This document shows positions 18,801 to 32,000 of a stretch of 64,000 bases of DNA, one piece after another; position 1 is the stretch's first letter, and every line of letters starts with the position of its first letter. The notes beneath the pieces are model-generated. The model searched no databases. It was not told where the DNA came from and worked only from the letters and a program-made list of their open reading frames with translations. The translations under genes were made by a program, and so were the position numbers. Source of the stretch: Micromonospora parathelypteridis (GTDB taxonomy: Bacteria > Actinomycetota > Actinomycetes > Mycobacteriales > Micromonosporaceae); assembly GCF_014201145.1 (NCBI RefSeq), contig NZ_JACHDP010000001.1, forward strand, positions 744,001-808,000, read 5' to 3'.

Positions 18801-21800
18801 GAACGTCAGGCCTTCCAGAACCGTGGTGAACTCGGCCAGCATCGGCTCCATCAGATGCGAGTGGAACGCGTGACTCACCGCCAGGCGGCGCACCCGCACA
18901 CCCTCAGCCCGCCACCGCCCCACCAGCGCCTCGACTGCTTCCTCGTCGCCGGAGATCACGACTGAGGTGGGGCCGTTCACGGCGGCGATCTGCACCCGTG
19001 CGGTATCTGCCCGCAAGGCCGCGGCGACCGTCGCCTCGTCCAGGCCGATCGCCGCCATCGCCCCACCCGCAGGCAGAGCTGCCATCAACCGACCACGCGC
19101 CGCGATCAACGTGCACGCATCCGCCAGAGAGAAGACGCCCGCGACATGTGCGGCGACGATCTCCCCGACCGAGTGGCCGAGCAGCACCTGCGGACGCACA
19201 CCCCATGACTCCGCAAGCCGGAACAACGCCACCTCGACGGCGAACAACGCCGGCTGCGCGTACTCGGTGTTGTTCAACAGGTCGGGGTCGTCGCCGAAGA
19301 CGACCGATTTGAGGTCACCCGGGAGCAGGTCGCATACCTCGTCGAACGCGGCGGCGAACACTGGGAAGGTGTCATACAGACCTCGACCCATACCGAGGCG
19401 CTGACTGCCCTGGCCGGTGAACATCACCCCCAACCGCGCTTCCACCGCCACCCGCGGCGACACCTCAAACGAACCAGCCTTGAGCACCGCACGATGCTCG
19501 AAACGAGTCCGACCGGCCAGCGTCCACCCGATGTCGACCGGGGAGATCTCCGGATGCGCCGCGACGAAATCGCTGAGCCGGGCCGCCTGGTCCCGCAGAG
19601 CCGCCTCGGACTTCGCCGACAACACCCACGGCACCGGCGCCGAGACTGAAACCTCCCGGGCAACCTCGGCTGGAGGCTCCTCCACGATCACGTGTGCATT
19701 CGTGCCACTGATCCCGAACGAGGAGACACCAGCCCGACGCGGACGCTCACCCCGAGGCCACGGCCGCTGCTCGGTCAACAGCGACACCGCTCCCGCGGAC
19801 CAGTCCACGTGCGGCGACGGTTCGTCGACGTGCAATGTCTTCGGCAGGGACTCGTGCCGGAAAGCCTGAATCATCTTGATGACCCCAGCCACCCCGGCGG
19901 CGGCCTGCGTGTGACCGATATTCGACTTGATCGAGCCCAACCACAACGGCTCGGACCGGTCCTGCCCGTACGTGGCGAGCAGCGCCTGCGCCTCGATTGG
20001 ATCACCCAGCCGGGTGCCGGTGCCGTGCGCCTCGACCACGTCGACGTCGGCCGGGGACAGCCCTGCATTCGCCAGGGCCTGCCGGATGACGCGCTGCTGT
20101 GACGGGCCGTTCGGCGCGGTCAAACCATTCGACGCACCGTCCTGATTCACCGCCGAACCCCGCACCACCGCCAGGACACGGTGACCGTTGCGCTGCGCGT
20201 CGGAGAGTCGCTCCAGCACCAGCATGCCGACACCCTCGGACCAGCCGGTGCCGTCCGCCGCACCCGCGAACGCCTTACACCGACCGTTACGCGCCAACCC
20301 CTGCTGCTGCGCGAAACTCGCGAACGTGTCCGGCGTCGGCATCACCGTGACACCACCCGCCAACGCCAGATCACACTCACCCCGACCCAACGACTGCGCC
20401 GCCAAATGCAACGTCACCAACGACGACGAACACGCCGTATCAACCGTGACCGCCGGACCCTCGAACCCGAACATGTACGACACCCGGCCGGAGACGACGC
20501 TGCTGGAGCTGCCGGTGCCCAGGAACGCCTCCACGCCGTCCGGTACGTCGATCACCCGGGCGCCGTAGTTGTGGTACATCACCCCAGCGAAGACACCGGT
20601 CTGACTGCCGCGTACCGAAACGGGGTTGATCCCGGCGGACTCGAACGCCTCCCACGAGGACTCCAACAGCAACCGCTGCTGCGGATCCATGGCCAACGCC
20701 TCACGCGGGGAAATCCCGAAGAACCCCGGATCGAAGCCCGCCGCGTCGTACAGGAAACCACCAGCCATCTCATAGACCGTGGTGTCCAACAGATCCGCTA
20801 CATCCCAGCCTCGGTCGTCGGGGAACGCGCCGATGCCATCCCCACCAGTGGCAACCAGCTCCCAGAGTTGTTCCGGTGAGGCGGCTCCACCCGGGTAGCG
20901 GCAGGCCATGCCCACCACCACGATCGGATCCTCGGCCCGGGGCTGCACGATGCCAGTCGCGACCGGGGTGGTGGCACCTACCACCAGGCCGAGGATGAAC
21001 TCCGCGGCCACAGTGGCGGTCGGGTAGTCGAAGACGAGCGTTGCCGGCAGTCGGAGGCCGGTCTTCGCCGCGAGCTGGTTGCGCAGCTCGATCGCGGTGA
21101 GGGAGTCGAAGCCCAGTTCCTTGAAGGCGGCTGTCGGACCGACAGCCTCTGAGCCGTCGTGCCCGAGTACACCGGCCGCAGCCGTCCGTACCAGATTCAG
21201 TACGGCTTCGAGCCGCTCTTCGGCGGCCAGGGCGCCGATTTGGTCACTCCAGCCGGAAGCGGAGCTGCTGCGTTGAGCCGTCCGGCGGGACTTCCGGACA
21301 AGGGATCGAAGGATCGGCGGCACGTCGTCGCTCTTACGGAGAGCGGGAAGGTCAAGACGCATCGGAACGAGAACCCCACCATGCGCCCAGCCCGCATCGA
21401 ACAGGGCCAACCCCTCAGCCGCAGACAAGCCCGCCACACCATCAACGCCCGCGCCCATGCCGTCGGCCTGCTCCCACAGGCCCCACGCCAGGGACGTACC
21501 GACCAACCCGACCGCGTTGCGCTGCCGGATCAACTCGTCGAGGAAACTGTTCGCCGCCGCGTAGTTACCCTGCCCACCGCCACCCAGCACACCCGCCGCC
21601 GACGAGAACACCACGAACATGTCCAGGTCTCGACCCACAGTCAGGTCATGCAAGTAATACGCCGCATCGACCTTCGGCCCGAACACCACATCCAACCGCT
21701 CCGACGACAACGACGTAACCAACCCATCGTCAAGAACACCCGCGGTATGCACCACCCCACGCAGATCCGCGATCCCCCCAACAAGCCCAGCAACCGCCTC

Positions 21801-24800
21801 ACGATCAGACACATCACACGCAACCACCCGCACCACAGCACCCAACGCCGACAACTCCGCGACCAGCCCCACAGCCCCCGGAGCATCCAGGCCACGACGA
21901 CTGGTCAGCACCAAACTCCGCAGGCCGTGCTCCACCACCAGATGCCGCGCCAACAACGCACCCAACGCACCCGTACCACCGGTGATCAACACCGTGCCGT
22001 CGGCCGACACCGAAACCGGCGACGCCACCACACGGACCAGACGCGGAGCCAACCAACGCCCATCCCGAAGAACAAGCTCCGGCTCACCGCTACCCAACGC
22101 CACACCCAGCAACTCAGACGTCACCGGCGTGGCACCCAGGTCGAGCAAAACGAAACGCCCCGGATTCTCCGTCTGCGCCGAACGAACCAAACCCTGCACC
22201 GCAGCGTCCACCGGCCCAGAACCAGCCGTCACAAACACCAACAACGACTCGCCGAACCGATCCTCACCAACCCACCGCTGCACCAACGCCAACGCCGCCG
22301 CCACAGCCTCATGAGCCGAACGCACCACCCCAACAGCAGAATCAACCAACGACGGAACGACCACCACCGCCGGAACCCGACCATCGAAATCATCGTCGGT
22401 CGTCGTCCAATCCCCATCCCAGATACTCGCAGTGGCGACCTCGGCCCACTCCAGGCCGAACATCGCATCCTGGACCGTGGAGAGCCGCGCCGACTCCAGA
22501 GGACGCAGCACCAACGACTCAACGGAGAGGACCGGGGCGCCAGCAGTGTCGGTGATTGCCAGCGAGACCGCGTCGGTTCCGGCCTGGGCGAGCCGGACCC
22601 GCACCGTCGAGGCACCGGTGGCGTGGAGGCTAACTCCACTCCAGTTGAACGGCAGCATTGGACCGGTGGCCGTCGCCTCGACGAGATCGCCGAGGGCGAT
22701 GGCGTGCAGCGCCGCGTCGAACAGCGCGGGGTGCAGGCCGAAGCCGGTCACCGCCGTGCCGTCCGGCAACTCCACTTCGGCGAAGACCTCGTCACCGGCA
22801 CGCCACGCCGCACGAACACCCTGGAACACCGGGCCGTAACCCAGACCAGCATCAGCCAACACGTCATACAGACCATCGACGTCGAGTTGCTCCGCACCGG
22901 CGGGTGGCCACACCGCCAGATCCACGGCGAGGGCAGGCAGGTCCGTACCCAACGTGCCGTGCGCGTGCCGAGTCCACGAATCGTCGCCGTCCGCCGGACG
23001 GGAATAGATCGACACCGCATGCGTGGACCCATCCACGGTCACCCGCAGCACCACCGCACCCTGCTCCGGCAACACCAACGGCGCCTCGATCGTCAACTCG
23101 ACAACCGAACCCGCACCAATCTCATCACCCGCATGCACCGCCAACTCAACAAGCGCCGCACCAGGGACCACCACACCGTCACCGACCCGATGCTCCGCCA
23201 ACCACGGATGCGTCTGCACCGACAACCGACCGGTCAACACGACCGTGTCGCTGTCGGGAACCGTGACGACAGCGGTCAGCAACGGATGACCAGTCGCGGA
23301 CTGACCCAGACCCGCGGCATCACCAGTGCCGGCGCTGCTACGCAGCCAGAACTCCTGATGCTCGAACGCATAGGTCGGCAGATCGACCAGCTTCGCCCCA
23401 CGGCCGGCGAACACACCAGCCCAGTCCAACTCCACCCCCACCGCGTGCAGACGACCCAACGCGGCAGTGAACGACTCCGCCTCATCACGGCCGTCCCGCA
23501 ACGCCGAGACCGCGACCGTGTCATCCGCCATCGCCGACAACACACCGTCCGGACCCAACTCCAACAGCGCGGTCACACCCATACCCGCAACCGTGCTCAA
23601 ACTGTCCGCGAAACGGACCGCCTCCCGCACGTGCCGCACCCAGTACTCAACCGAACCGCAGTCCGAAACCTCACCCGTCAGGTTCGACACCACCGGCAAC
23701 TGGGCGGACCCGAACGTCAGTCCCTCCAGCACCGTGGTGAACTCGGCCAGCATCGGCTCCATCAAATGCGAGTGGAACGCGTGACTCACCGCCAAGCGGC
23801 GCACCCGCACACCCTCAGCACGCCACCGCCCCACCAGCGCCTCAACAGCTTCCTCGTCGCCGGAGATCACGACCGAGGTGGGGCCGTTCACGGCAGCGAT
23901 CTGCACCCGCTCACCCAAGGCCGCATCTGCCCGCAAGGCCGCGGCAACCGTGGCCTCGTCCAGGCCGATCGCCGCCATAGCCCCACCCGCAGGCAGAGCT
24001 GCCATCAACCGACCACGCGCCGCGATCAACGTGCACGCATCCGACAGAGAGAACACACCCGCGACATGCGCGGCGACGATCTCCCCCACCGAATGGCCGA
24101 GCAGCACCTGCGGGCGCACACCCCACGACTCCGCAAGCCGGAACAACGCCACCTCGACGGCGAACAACGCCGGCTGCGCGTACTCCGTGTTGTTCAACAG
24201 GTCGGCGTCATCCCCGAACACCACCGACTTCACATCACCCGGGAGCAGGTCGCACACCTCGTCGAACGCTGCCGCGAACACCGGGAAGGTGTCATACAAA
24301 CCCCGACCCATACCCAAACGCTGACTGCCCTGACCGGTGAACATCACCCCCAACCGCGCCTCCACCGCCACCCGCGGCGACACATCGAACGAACCAGCGT
24401 TGAGCACCGCACGATGCTCGAAACGAGCCCGACCCGCCAACGTCCACCCGATATCGACCGGCGAGATCTCCGGATGCGCGGCAACGAAATCACTGAGCCG
24501 AGTTGCCTGATCCCGCAGAGCCGCCTCGGACCTCGCCGACAACACCCACGGCACAGGCGCCGACACCAAAGACTCCGAGGCAACCTCGGCTGGAGGCTCC
24601 TCCAGAATCACGTGCGCGTTCGTCCCACTGATACCGAACGACGACACACCAGCCCGACGTACACGCTCACCCCGAGGCCACGGCCGCGACTCGGTCAGCA
24701 GCGACACCGCACCAGACGACCAGTCCACATGCGGCGACGGCTCATCCACATGCAGGGTCTTCGGCAGGGACTCGTGCCGGAAAGCCTGGATCATCTTGAT

Positions 24801-25970
24801 GATCCCCGCGACACCCGCAGCCGCCTGGGTGTGACCAATATTGGATTTGATCGAACCCAACCACAACGGCTCCGACCGGTCCTGCCCATACGTCGCCAAC
24901 AACGCCTGCGCCTCGATCGGATCACCCAACCGGGTCCCGGTGCCGTGCGCCTCCACCGCATCCACATCCGCCGCCGACAAGCGGGCATTCGCCAAAGCCT
25001 GCCGAATCACCCGCTGCTGCGACGGACCATTCGGCGCGGTCAGGCCACTGCTGGCGCCGTCCTGGTTGACCGCCGACCCGCGCACGATGGCCAGGATGCG
25101 GCGTCCGTTGCGCTGCGCGTCGGAGAGCCGCTCCAGCACCAGCATGCCCACGCCCTCGGAGAACCCGGTGCCGTCCGCGGCACCGGCGAACGCCTTGCAC
25201 CGGCCGTCCGCCGCGAGGCCACGCTGACGGGAGAACTCCAGGTAGGTACCGGGGGTGGCCATCACCGTCGCGCCACCGGCGAGGGCGAGCGTGCAGTCCC
25301 CGCTGCGCAGGGCCTGCGCCGCCAGGTGCATGGTGACCAGCGACGACGAGCAGGCCGTGTCGACCGTGACCGCCGGCCCCTCCAGTCCGAAGGTGTACGC
25401 CACGCGTCCGGAGGCCACGCTCCCGGAGCTGCCGGTGCCAAGGAAACCCTCGATGCCCTCGGGAACGGCGTCCAGCGACGGTGTGTAGTCGGTGTTGTTC
25501 ATCAGCCCCGCGAACACACCGGTCCGGCTGCCGCCGACTCGGTGCGGGTCGATTCCAGCCGACTCGAACGCCTCCCACGACGCCTCCAGCAGCAGCCGCT
25601 GCTGCGGATCCATGGCCAGCGCCTCCCGCGGCGAGATCCGGAAGAAGCCCGGGTCGAAGTCGCCGGCACCCTGCAGGAATCCCCCCTGCACGTTGTAGAC
25701 GGTGCCGGCCCGGTCGGGGTCCGGGTCGTACAGGTCGTCGAGGTCCCAGCCGCGATCGGCGGGAAAGTCGCCGATCCCGTCGCCGCCGGTGGCGACCAGT
25801 TGCCACAGCCCGTCCGGCGAGGTGACTCCGCCGGGGTAGCGGCAGCTCATGCCGATGACGGCAATCGGTTCCGCGTCCTTCTCCTCGGCCTCGCGCAGGC
25901 GGCGCTTGGTCTCGCGCAGGTCCGCGGTCGCGCGCTTCAGGTAATCGACGAGCTTGTCTTCATTCGCCAT
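15870..25970 (-). CDS. PKS-D: two modules, each KS-AT(malonyl)-DH-KR-ACP
   Basis: A 3,366-aa bimodular synthase. I chose ATG 25970 ([14 protein letters not shown]) because AGGAG ends 8 nt upstream; an in-frame GTG at 25979 overlaps that ribosome-binding site. An N-terminal coiled docking helix precedes module D1, and a C-terminal docking region (about 3275-3366, ending REFGIS) follows D2. Both ATs carry HAFH (malonyl-CoA). Both DHs keep His, Pro, YGP and the [11 protein letters not shown]sp. Both KRs are B-type (LDD). No enoylreductase is present, so each module should add an unsubstituted C2 unit with a double bond. The protein sits between PKS-C and PKS-E in transcription and docking order. 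Long segments match modules C3 and C4 of PKS-C almost base for base. Confidence 0.95.
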   Translation of the reverse strand: MANEDKLVDYLKRATADLRETKRRLREAEEKDAEPIAVIGMSCRYPGGVTSPDGLWQLVATGGDGIGDFPADRGWDLDDLYDPDPDRAGTVYNVQGGFLQGAGDFDPGFFRISPREALAMDPQQRLLLEASWEAFESAGIDPHRVGGSRTGVFAGLMNNTDYTPSLDAVPEGIEGFLGTGSSGSVASGRVAYTFGLEGPAVTVDTACSSSLVTMHLAAQALRSGDCTLALAGGATVMATPGTYLEFSRQRGLAADGRCKAFAGAADGTGFSEGVGMLVLERLSDAQRNGRRILAIVRGSAVNQDGASSGLTAPNGPSQQRVIRQALANARLSAADVDAVEAHGTGTRLGDPIEAQALLATYGQDRSEPLWLGSIKSNIGHTQAAAGVAGIIKMIQAFRHESLPKTLHVDEPSPHVDWSSGAVSLLTESRPWPRGERVRRAGVSSFGISGTNAHVILEEPPAEVASESLVSAPVPWVLSARSEAALRDQATRLSDFVAAHPEISPVDIGWTLAGRARFEHRAVLNAGSFDVSPRVAVEARLGVMFTGQGSQRLGMGRGLYDTFPVFAAAFDEVCDLLPGDVKSVVFGDDADLLNNTEYAQPALFAVEVALFRLAESWGVRPQVLLGHSVGEIVAAHVAGVFSLSDACTLIAARGRLMAALPAGGAMAAIGLDEATVAAALRADAALGERVQIAAVNGPTSVVISGDEEAVEALVGRWRAEGVRVRRLAVSHAFHSHLMEPMLAEFTTVLEGLTFGSAQLPVVSNLTGEVSDCGSVEYWVRHVREAVRFADSLSTVAGMGVTALLELGPDGVLSAMADDTVAVSALRDGRDEAESFTAALGRLHAVGVELDWAGVFAGRGAKLVDLPTYAFEHQEFWLRSSAGTGDAAGLGQSATGHPLLTAVVTVPDSDTVVLTGRLSVQTHPWLAEHRVGDGVVVPGAALVELAVHAGDEIGAGSVVELTIEAPLVLPEQGAVVLRVTVDGSTHAVSIYSRPADGDDSWTRHAHGTLGTDLPALAVDLAVWPPAGAEQLDVDGLYDVLADAGLGYGPVFQGVRAAWRAGDEVFAEVELPDGTAVTGFGLHPALFDAALHAIALGDLVEATATGPMLPFNWSGVSLHATGASTVRVRLAQAGTDAVSLAITDTAGAPVLSVESLVLRPLESARLSTVQDAMFGLEWAEVATASIWDGDWTTTDDDFDGRVPAVVVVPSLVDSAVGVVRSAHEAVAAALALVQRWVGEDRFGESLLVFVTAGSGPVDAAVQGLVRSAQTENPGRFVLLDLGATPVTSELLGVALGSGEPELVLRDGRWLAPRLVRVVASPVSVSADGTVLITGGTGALGALLARHLVVEHGLRSLVLTSRRGLDAPGAVGLVAELSALGAVVRVVACDVSDREAVAGLVGGIADLRGVVHTAGVLDDGLVTSLSSERLDVVFGPKVDAAYYLHDLTVGRDLDMFVVFSSAAGVLGGGGQGNYAAANSFLDELIRQRNAVGLVGTSLAWGLWEQADGMGAGVDGVAGLSAAEGLALFDAGWAHGGVLVPMRLDLPALRKSDDVPPILRSLVRKSRRTAQRSSSASGWSDQIGALAAEERLEAVLNLVRTAAAGVLGHDGSEAVGPTAAFKELGFDSLTAIELRNQLAAKTGLRLPATLVFDYPTATVAAEFILGLVVGATTPVATGIVQPRAEDPIVVVGMACRYPGGAASPEQLWELVATGGDGIGAFPDDRGWDVADLLDTTVYEMAGGFLYDAAGFDPGFFGISPREALAMDPQQRLLLESSWEAFESAGINPVSVRGSQTGVFAGVMYHNYGARVIDVPDGVEAFLGTGSSSSVVSGRVSYMFGFEGPAVTVDTACSSSLVTLHLAAQSLGRGECDLALAGGVTVMPTPDTFASFAQQQGLARNGRCKAFAGAADGTGWSEGVGMLVLERLSDAQRNGHRVLAVVRGSAVNQDGASNGLTAPNGPSQQRVIRQALANAGLSPADVDVVEAHGTGTRLGDPIEAQALLATYGQDRSEPLWLGSIKSNIGHTQAAAGVAGVIKMIQAFRHESLPKTLHVDEPSPHVDWSAGAVSLLTEQRPWPRGERPRRAGVSSFGISGTNAHVIVEEPPAEVAREVSVSAPVPWVLSAKSEAALRDQAARLSDFVAAHPEISPVDIGWTLAGRTRFEHRAVLKAGSFEVSPRVAVEARLGVMFTGQGSQRLGMGRGLYDTFPVFAAAFDEVCDLLPGDLKSVVFGDDPDLLNNTEYAQPALFAVEVALFRLAESWGVRPQVLLGHSVGEIVAAHVAGVFSLADACTLIAARGRLMAALPAGGAMAAIGLDEATVAAALRADTARVQIAAVNGPTSVVISGDEEAVEALVGRWRAEGVRVRRLAVSHAFHSHLMEPMLAEFTTVLEGLTFGSARLPVVSNVTGRVEDLGTPEYWVRHVRESVRFADSLSTVAGMGVTALLELGPDGVLSAMADDTFAVSALRDGRDEAETLTAALGGLHAVGVELDWAGVFVGRGGRLVDLPGYAFEHQEFWLRSGAGTGDAAGLGQSATGHPLLTAVVAVPESDTVVLTGRLSVQTHPWLAEHRVGDGVVVPGAALVELAVHAGDEIGAGSVVELTIEAPLVLPEQGAVVLRVTVDESTHAVSIYSRPADSDDSWTRHAHGTVSAQVTGVPTDLTVWPPAGGESLDVDGLYDVLGDAGLGYGPVFQGVRAAWRAGDEVFAEVELPDGTAVTGFGLHPALFDAALHAIALGAFVDADRAGPWLPFVWSGVNLHATGASVLRVRLTPAGTDAISLLAVDASGAPVLSVASLALRPADLTRMSGTDHLFAVDWVDVAPISVPVSGEVFEVVVLERVVGGVVDEVRAVVGDVLSRVQSVSGAGRLVVVARGMDVVAGAVFGLVRSAESESPGRFVLLDVGDVPVTDELVAGGVGVGEPELRLREGVWQARRLVRAVGGGVSVGVPAAGTVLVTGGTGALGGLLARHLVVGHGVRSLVLTSRRGLGAAGALGLVAELEGLGAVVRVAACDVGDRAAVAGLVGGIGDLVGVVHAAGVLDDGLVGSLSPERVDRVFGPKVDAAWYLHELTAGRDLEMFVAFSSAAGVVGNVGQGSYAAANSFLDELIRQRNAAGLVGTSLAWGLWDQAGMGAGVDGVPGLSEAEGLALFDGGWAQGGVLVPMRLDLPALRAGGDVPPLFRSLVRGRTRRTAQQGNDAADWSRRLAPMTPEERHETMLRLVRTAAAGVLGYAGPEAVGPTVAFKELGFDSLTAVELRNQLSASTGLRLPATLVFDQPNPTELADYLIPALLGGAAGPDVDTEIDALEALLDAVDVDSGQRSRITTRLQTLLTRWADQGRAEPAGDGETTVSDHLEQATDEEIFQFIGREFGIS
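16112..20933 (-). other. PKS module D2: KS-AT(malonyl)-DH-KR-ACP
   Basis: Residues counted from ATG 25970: KS Cys1847; AT Ser2267 with HAFH at 2367-2370; DH His2564; KR LDD with Tyr3090; ACP Ser3243. Predicted product element: C4=C5. KS, AT and DH landmarks are in register with module C4 at an offset of 15,146 bp. Confidence 0.9.
20080..20471 (-). repeat. Duplicated KS segment, copy in module D2
   Basis: 392 bp that reads the same as 35226-35617, lying within the KS and including the active-site Cys codon. Both ends diverge sharply. Confidence 0.85.
21454..22537 (-). repeat. Duplicated KR cassette, copy in module D1
   Basis: 1,084 bp that reads the same as 36606-37689. It covers the end of the DH region, the structural KR half and the catalytic KR down to the [10 protein letters not shown] stretch. 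No mismatch was noticed by eye. Confidence 0.88.
23773..24687 (-). repeat. Duplicated KS-AT linker/AT segment, copy in module D1
   Basis: 915 bp matching 38925-39839. One mismatch was seen (24462 C versus 39614 G). It runs from the end of the KS to the HAFH motif of the AT. Confidence 0.85.
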
Positions 25971-26005
25971 GTCGGCCACTCCTGGTGGGTCTGCGGCAGG
26001 TGGGA

Positions 26006-29000
26006 TCAGGACTGGCCGAGTTCGCTGTCGAGCATGTCGAACAGCTCGTCAGCGGTCGCCGTTCGCAGGTTGTCGGTGGCGGTCTGCTCGCCGTTGTCCC
26101 GCGTCGCGGTCCACTTGGCCATGACGTCACGCAGCCGGGCGGTAATGCCAGCGCGGTCGTCGATCTCGCCGCTCAGCGCGTTCAGCAGCGCTTCCAGCTT
26201 GTCAATCTCCGCGTAGGCGGACAGCGAGGTCATGGCGTGGTCCTGGCCGAACTGACCCGCCAGATGTTCGGCGAGCAGTGCCGGCGTCGGGTAGTCGAAG
26301 ATCAGCGTGGCCGGGAGCTTGCGGCCGAGGGACGCGCCCAGCTGGTTGCGCAGTTCCACCGCGGTCAGCGAGTCGATGCCGATCTCCAGGAAGCCGCGCT
26401 GTGGCAGGACCTGCTCGGCGCCCGCGAATCCGAGCACCCCGGCGGTGTGCCGGCGGACCGAGTCGAGCAGGGTGTCCAGCCGCTCGCCGGAGCTCATCGC
26501 GGTGAGCCGTGCGGCGAGGTCGTTGGGTCCGCTGTTCCGCTGTGCCCGGCGGCGGGTGCCGCTGCGTACGAGTGTCCGGAACAGGTGCGGTGTCTCCGTC
26601 TCGCGCCGAATCGCCGCGAGGTCGAGGCGCATCGGCACGAGCAGACCACCATGTGCCCAGCCAACGTCGAACAGTCGCAGACCGTCGGCGTCACTCAGTC
26701 CGGCGACCCCGGACCGGTGCAGGTCCCCGCCCATGCCGTCGGCCTGCTCCCACAAGCCCCAGGCCAGAGACGTCCCGGCCAGCCCGGCCGCGGTCCGCTC
26801 GGCCATCAGCGCGTCCAGGAAGCTGTTGGCCGCCGCGTAGGCGCCCTGACCCGGGTTGCCGACGACCCCGGCTGCGGACGAGAACACCACGAACATGTCC
26901 AGGTTCCGGTCAGCCGTCAGCTCGTGCAGGTGCTGGACCGCATCGACCTTCGGTGCCAGCACACGGTCCAGCCGTTCGGGTGTCAGGGACGTGATCAGTC
27001 CGTCGTCCAGCACACCGGCGGTGTGCACCACACCGGTCAGATCACCAATGCCGGTCAGGACGGCGGCCACTGCGGCCCGGTCTGCCACGTCGCAGGCGAC
27101 GACGTTCACCGCGGCGCCCAGCCCGGCCAGCTCGGCGGCCAACTCCGAGGCACCCGGCGCTTCCGAGCCCCGGCGGCTGGTCAGGGTCAGACTCCGCACC
27201 CCGTGCTCGGTGACCAGGTGCCGGGCCACCAGCGCGCCCAGCGCACCGGTGCCACCGGTGATCAGTACCGTGCCCTCGGTTGGGACCGGGGAAGGTTCGA
27301 CGGTTTCCCGGACCAGACGCGGGGCCTGCCACGCGCCGTCGCGGAACCTCAGCTCCGGCTCGCCAGCGGCCAGAGCTTCGGCCAGCATGTCGGTGGTGGC
27401 CTCGGCGCCGCCGAGGTCGAGCAGGACGAATCGATCCGGATTCTCTGCCTGCGCAGAGCGGACCAGCCCGAACACCGCCGCCGCCGCTGGGCTGGCGTCG
27501 GTGGCGACGAAGGCCAGGCGGGAGCCGAGTTCCAGGTCCGCGGTGAGGCGCTGTTGCAGCAGTGCCAGAGCGGAGGCGGTCAGGTCGTGCGCCGCCCGGG
27601 CGGGTCCGGCGGCGGCGAGGGCGGGCAGCGGAACGAGTACGACCTCCGCCTCGGCGACGTCGGCCAGGTCCTCGTACACCTTGGCCTCCAGGCCCGGCAG
27701 CGCCTCGCCCAGAGTCGCCCAGGTCGCGGGTGGCATGCTGGCTCCGGCCGAGATGGTGACCCAGTCGCGACGGAACATCGTGTCCAGGTTGCCGCCGGGG
27801 GTGGCCGACGCGCGCAGCACCAGCCGCTCCACCTGAAGGACCGGCGTACCTGTCTCATCGGTGATGGCCAGAGCGATCGCGTCGGTGCCGGCCGGCGACA
27901 TCCGTACCCGCAGTGTGGCGGCGCCCGTGACGTAGAGGCTCACTCCCGACCACGCGAACGGCAGCGCCGGAGCGTCACCGACGCCACCGACGAAGCCGCC
28001 CAGCGCGACAGCGTGCAACGCCGCGTCGAACAGCGCCGGATGCAGGCCGAAGCCGTCGACGGCGGCACCGTCGGGCAGTGCCACCTCGGCGCAGATCCCG
28101 TCCCCGGTACGCCAAGCGGCGCGCACACCCTGGAACATCGGGCCGTAGACCAGTCCGGCGTCGGCGAGCATGTCGTACAGGCCATCGGTGTCCAGCCGCT
28201 CGGCGTTCGCGGGGGGCCAGGCCTCCGGGTCGGCCGGCGCTGCCTTGGTCTGTGCGGTCACCAGTCCGTGGGCGTGCCGGGTCCAGTTGTCGGCGTGCTC
28301 GGCCTGCGAGTACACCGAGACCGCGTGACTGGACTCGTCCACGGTCACCCGCAGCGTCACCGCACCCTGCGCCGGCAGCACCAGGGGCGCCTCAATTGTC
28401 AGCTCCTCGACCGTGCCGCAGCCCACCTGGTCACCGGCGTGGATCGCCAGCTCGACGAGCGCGGCGCCGGGGACCAGGATCGTGTCACCGAGCTGGTGCT
28501 CGGCGAGCCATGCGTGGGTGTGCACGGAGAGTCGCCCGGTCAGCACCACCGTGTCGCTCTCCGGCAGCGTCATCGTGGCACCGAGCAACGGATGGCCGGT
28601 CACGCCGAGACCGAGGCCTGCGGCGTCAACGGCGGCGGTAGCCGGTGCCTCCAGCCAGTACCGCTCGTGCTGGAAGGCGTACGTCGGTAGGTCAGCCGGG
28701 CGGGCGGCACCGACGGGCAGGATCAGGTCGACCCCGATCGTGTGCAGGCTCGCCAGGGCAGCGACAAGAGTCGCTGCTTCGTCACGACCACTGCGCAGGG
28801 CTGGGACCACCCGGACCGCGGCCGAGTCGGTCAGGCTCTGCTGCGCCATACCGGTGAGCACGCCATCCGGCCCGAACTCCAGCAGTGCGGTCACGCCCCG
28901 CTCGAGCACAGTGGTGACGCCGTCGGCGAACCGGACCGCCTCCCGGACGTGCCGCACCCAGTACCCGGGCGAGGCCAGTTCGCTGGGCAGGGCGAGTTGG

Positions 29001-32000
29001 CCGGTGACGTTCGAGATCACCGGCAGGTGCGGCTGTGCGAACGTGAGCCCGTCCAGGACCCGCTCGAATTCGGCGAGCATCGGTTCCATCAGCGGCGAGT
29101 GGAACGCGTGGCTGACGTTGAGGCGGCGGACCCGTACGCCCTCGCTCCGCCACGCCTCGATCAGGCTCAGCACCGCGTCCTCGGCACCGGAGATCACCAC
29201 CGAGGCCGGGCCGTTGATCGCGGCAATCGACACCCGTTCGTCCAGGGCCGCCTGCACGGTCTCCTCGTCCAGGGCCACGGCGGCCATCGCGCCGCCGACC
29301 GGCAGTGCCTGCATCAGCCGGCCGCGGGCGCCGACCAGCGTGCACGCGTCGGGCAGGGACAGCACCCCGGCCACATGCGCGGCGGCGATCTCACCGATCG
29401 AGTGGCCGATCAGGCAGTCCGGTCGCAGACCCCACGACTCGGCGAGGCGGTACAGCGCGATCTCCAACGCGAAGATGCCGGCCTGCGCGAACTCGGTCTC
29501 GTCCAGCCGTGCTGCGTCCTCGCCGAAGACGACCGACCTGACGTCGCGGGGCAACAGGTCGCACACCTCGTCGAAGGCGGCGGCGAACACCGGGAACGTG
29601 TCATACAACCCACGGCCCATGCCGAGTCGCTGACTACCCTGACCGGTGAACATGACCGCGGTCCGGACCGGCCCGGCCTCCCCGGTCACCACGACCGCGG
29701 AGGGTTCGCCAGCGGCTAGAGCGGCCAGGCCGGCCAGCCGGGTCGCGCGGTCCTCGCCGAGCAACGCGGCACGATGCTCGAACCTGGTCCGGCTCAGCAG
29801 TGCCCGGGCGACGCCGACGTCCGTGGCGTCCGGGTGCTCGGCCAGGAATCCGGCGAGGCGCGCGGCCTGGTCCCGCAGGGCGGCCTCGGACTTCGCCGAC
29901 AGGATCCAGGGTACGGGCACGTCGGCGATCGGCTCCGCAGCGGGCGGCGCGGGCGGCGCCTCCTCCAGGATCACGTGGGCGTTGGTGCCGCTGATCCCGA
30001 ACGAGGAGATGCCGGCCCGGCGTGGACGGTCGACGGCCGGCCACGGTCGTGACTCGGTCAGCAGCTCGACCGCGCCCGCCGTCCAGTCGACCTGCGGGGT
30101 GGGCTCGTCGACGTGCAAGGTCTGCGGCAGCACTCCGTACCGCATGGCCTGGATCATCTTGATGATCCCGGCGACGCCGGCAGCGGCCTGGGTGTGCCCG
30201 ATGTTGGACTTGATCGAGCCAAGCCGCAGCGGCTCGGACCGGTTCTGTCCGTACGTGGCGAGCAGCGCCTGCGCTTCGATCGGGTCACCCAGCCGGGTGC
30301 CGGTGCCGTGTGCCTCGACCGCGTCGACGTCAGCCGGGGAAAGCCCGGCGTTGGCCAGGGCCTGCCGGATGACGCGCTGCTGCGATGGGCCGTTCGGCGC
30401 GGTCAAGCCGTTCGACGCGCCGTCCTGGTTGACGGCGGAACCGCGCACCACGGCCAGGATGCGGTGGCCGTTGCGCTGCGCGTCGGAGAGCCGCTCCAGC
30501 ACCAGCATGCCGACACCCTCGGACCAGCCGGTACCGTCCGCCGCACCCGCGAACGCCTTGCACCGACCGTCGCGGGCAAGGCCGCGCTGGCGGGAGAAGC
30601 TGGCGAAGGTGTCCGGCGAAGGCATCACGGTGACGCCGCCGGCCAGCGCCAGGTCGCATTCGCCGCGGGCCAGCGCCTGCGCCGCGAGGTGCAACGTGAC
30701 CAGCGAGGATGAGCAGGCGGTGTCGACCGTGACCGCGGGTCCCTCGAAACCGAATGTGTACGAGATGCGGCCGGAGGCCACACTGCCCGAGGTGCCGGTG
30801 CTGAGGAAGCCTTCCACCTCGTCCGGGATCGCCGACAGCCGCGAAGCATAGTTGTGGTACATCACGCCGGCGAAGACACCGGTCTGGCTGCCGCGTACCG
30901 AAACGGGGTTGATCCCGGCGGACTCGAACGCCTCCCACGAGGACTCCAGCAGCAACCGCTGCTGCGGATCCATGGCCAGGGCCTCCCGCGGCGAGATGCC
31001 GAAGAATCCCGGATCGAAGTCCGCGGCGTCGTAGAGGAACCCGCCTTCCAGGGCGTACGAGGAGCCCGCCCGGTCGCTGTCCGGGTCGAACAGGCCGGCG
31101 AGGTCCCAGCCTCGGTCGTCGGGGAACGCGCCGATGCCGTCACGGCCGGAGGCGACCAGCTCCCAGAGTTGTTCCGGTGAGGTCGCTCCACCCGGATAGC
31201 GGCAGGCCATACCCACCACCACGATCGGATCCTCGGTGACCGCGCTCGCCACCACCGGCGCGGCAACCGCGTCATCACCAACCGCCAAGCCAAGGATGAA
31301 CTCCGCAGCCACAGTGGCCGTCGGATAGTCGAAGACCAACGTCGCCGGCAGTCGCAACCCGGTGACCGACGCCAACCGATTACGCAACTCGACCGCCGTC
31401 AACGAGTCGAAACCCAACTCCTTGAACGCCGAACCCGGACCGACAGCGTCCGGCCCGGCATAGTCCAGAACCTCAGCTACCGCCGTACGAACCAGCGTCA
31501 ACACAGTCTCCGCGCGGTCGCCCGACGGCATCGCCAGCAACCGCTCGACCCAACCGCCCTGCTGGGCGGTGCGTCGGGTGCGGCCACGAACCAACGAACG
31601 GAACAGAGGCGGCACGTCACCACCCGCACGAAGAGCAGGAAGGTCAAGACGCATCGGCACCAGAACCCCGCCCTGCGCCCAGCCCTCATCGAACAGCGCC
31701 AACCCCTCAGCCTCAGACAAGCCCGGCACACCATCAACACCCGCACCCATACCGGCCTGATCCCACAAACCCCACGCCAAAGACGTACCGACCAACCCGG
31801 CCGCATTGCGCTGCCGGATCAGCTCGTCGAGAAAACTATTCGCCGCCGCATAATTCCCCTGACCGACATTCCCCACCACACCAGCCGCCGACGAAAACAC
31901 CACAAACATTTCCAAGTCACGGCCAGCCGTCAACTCATGCAAATACCACGCTCCATCCACCTTCGGCCCAAACACCCGACCAACCCGCTCCGACGTCAAC

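Larger units (their letters stand above)
20970..25871 (-). other. PKS module D1: KS-AT(malonyl)-DH-KR-ACP
   Basis: Residues counted from ATG 25970: KS Cys207; AT Ser627 (GHSVGE) with HAFH at 730-733; DH His927; KR LDD with Tyr1470 and L-G-G-G-G-Q before it (B1-like); ACP Ser1623. Predicted product element: C6=C7 of the polyene (numbered from the carboxyl carbon). Landmarks are in register with module C3 at an offset of 15,152 bp. Confidence 0.9.
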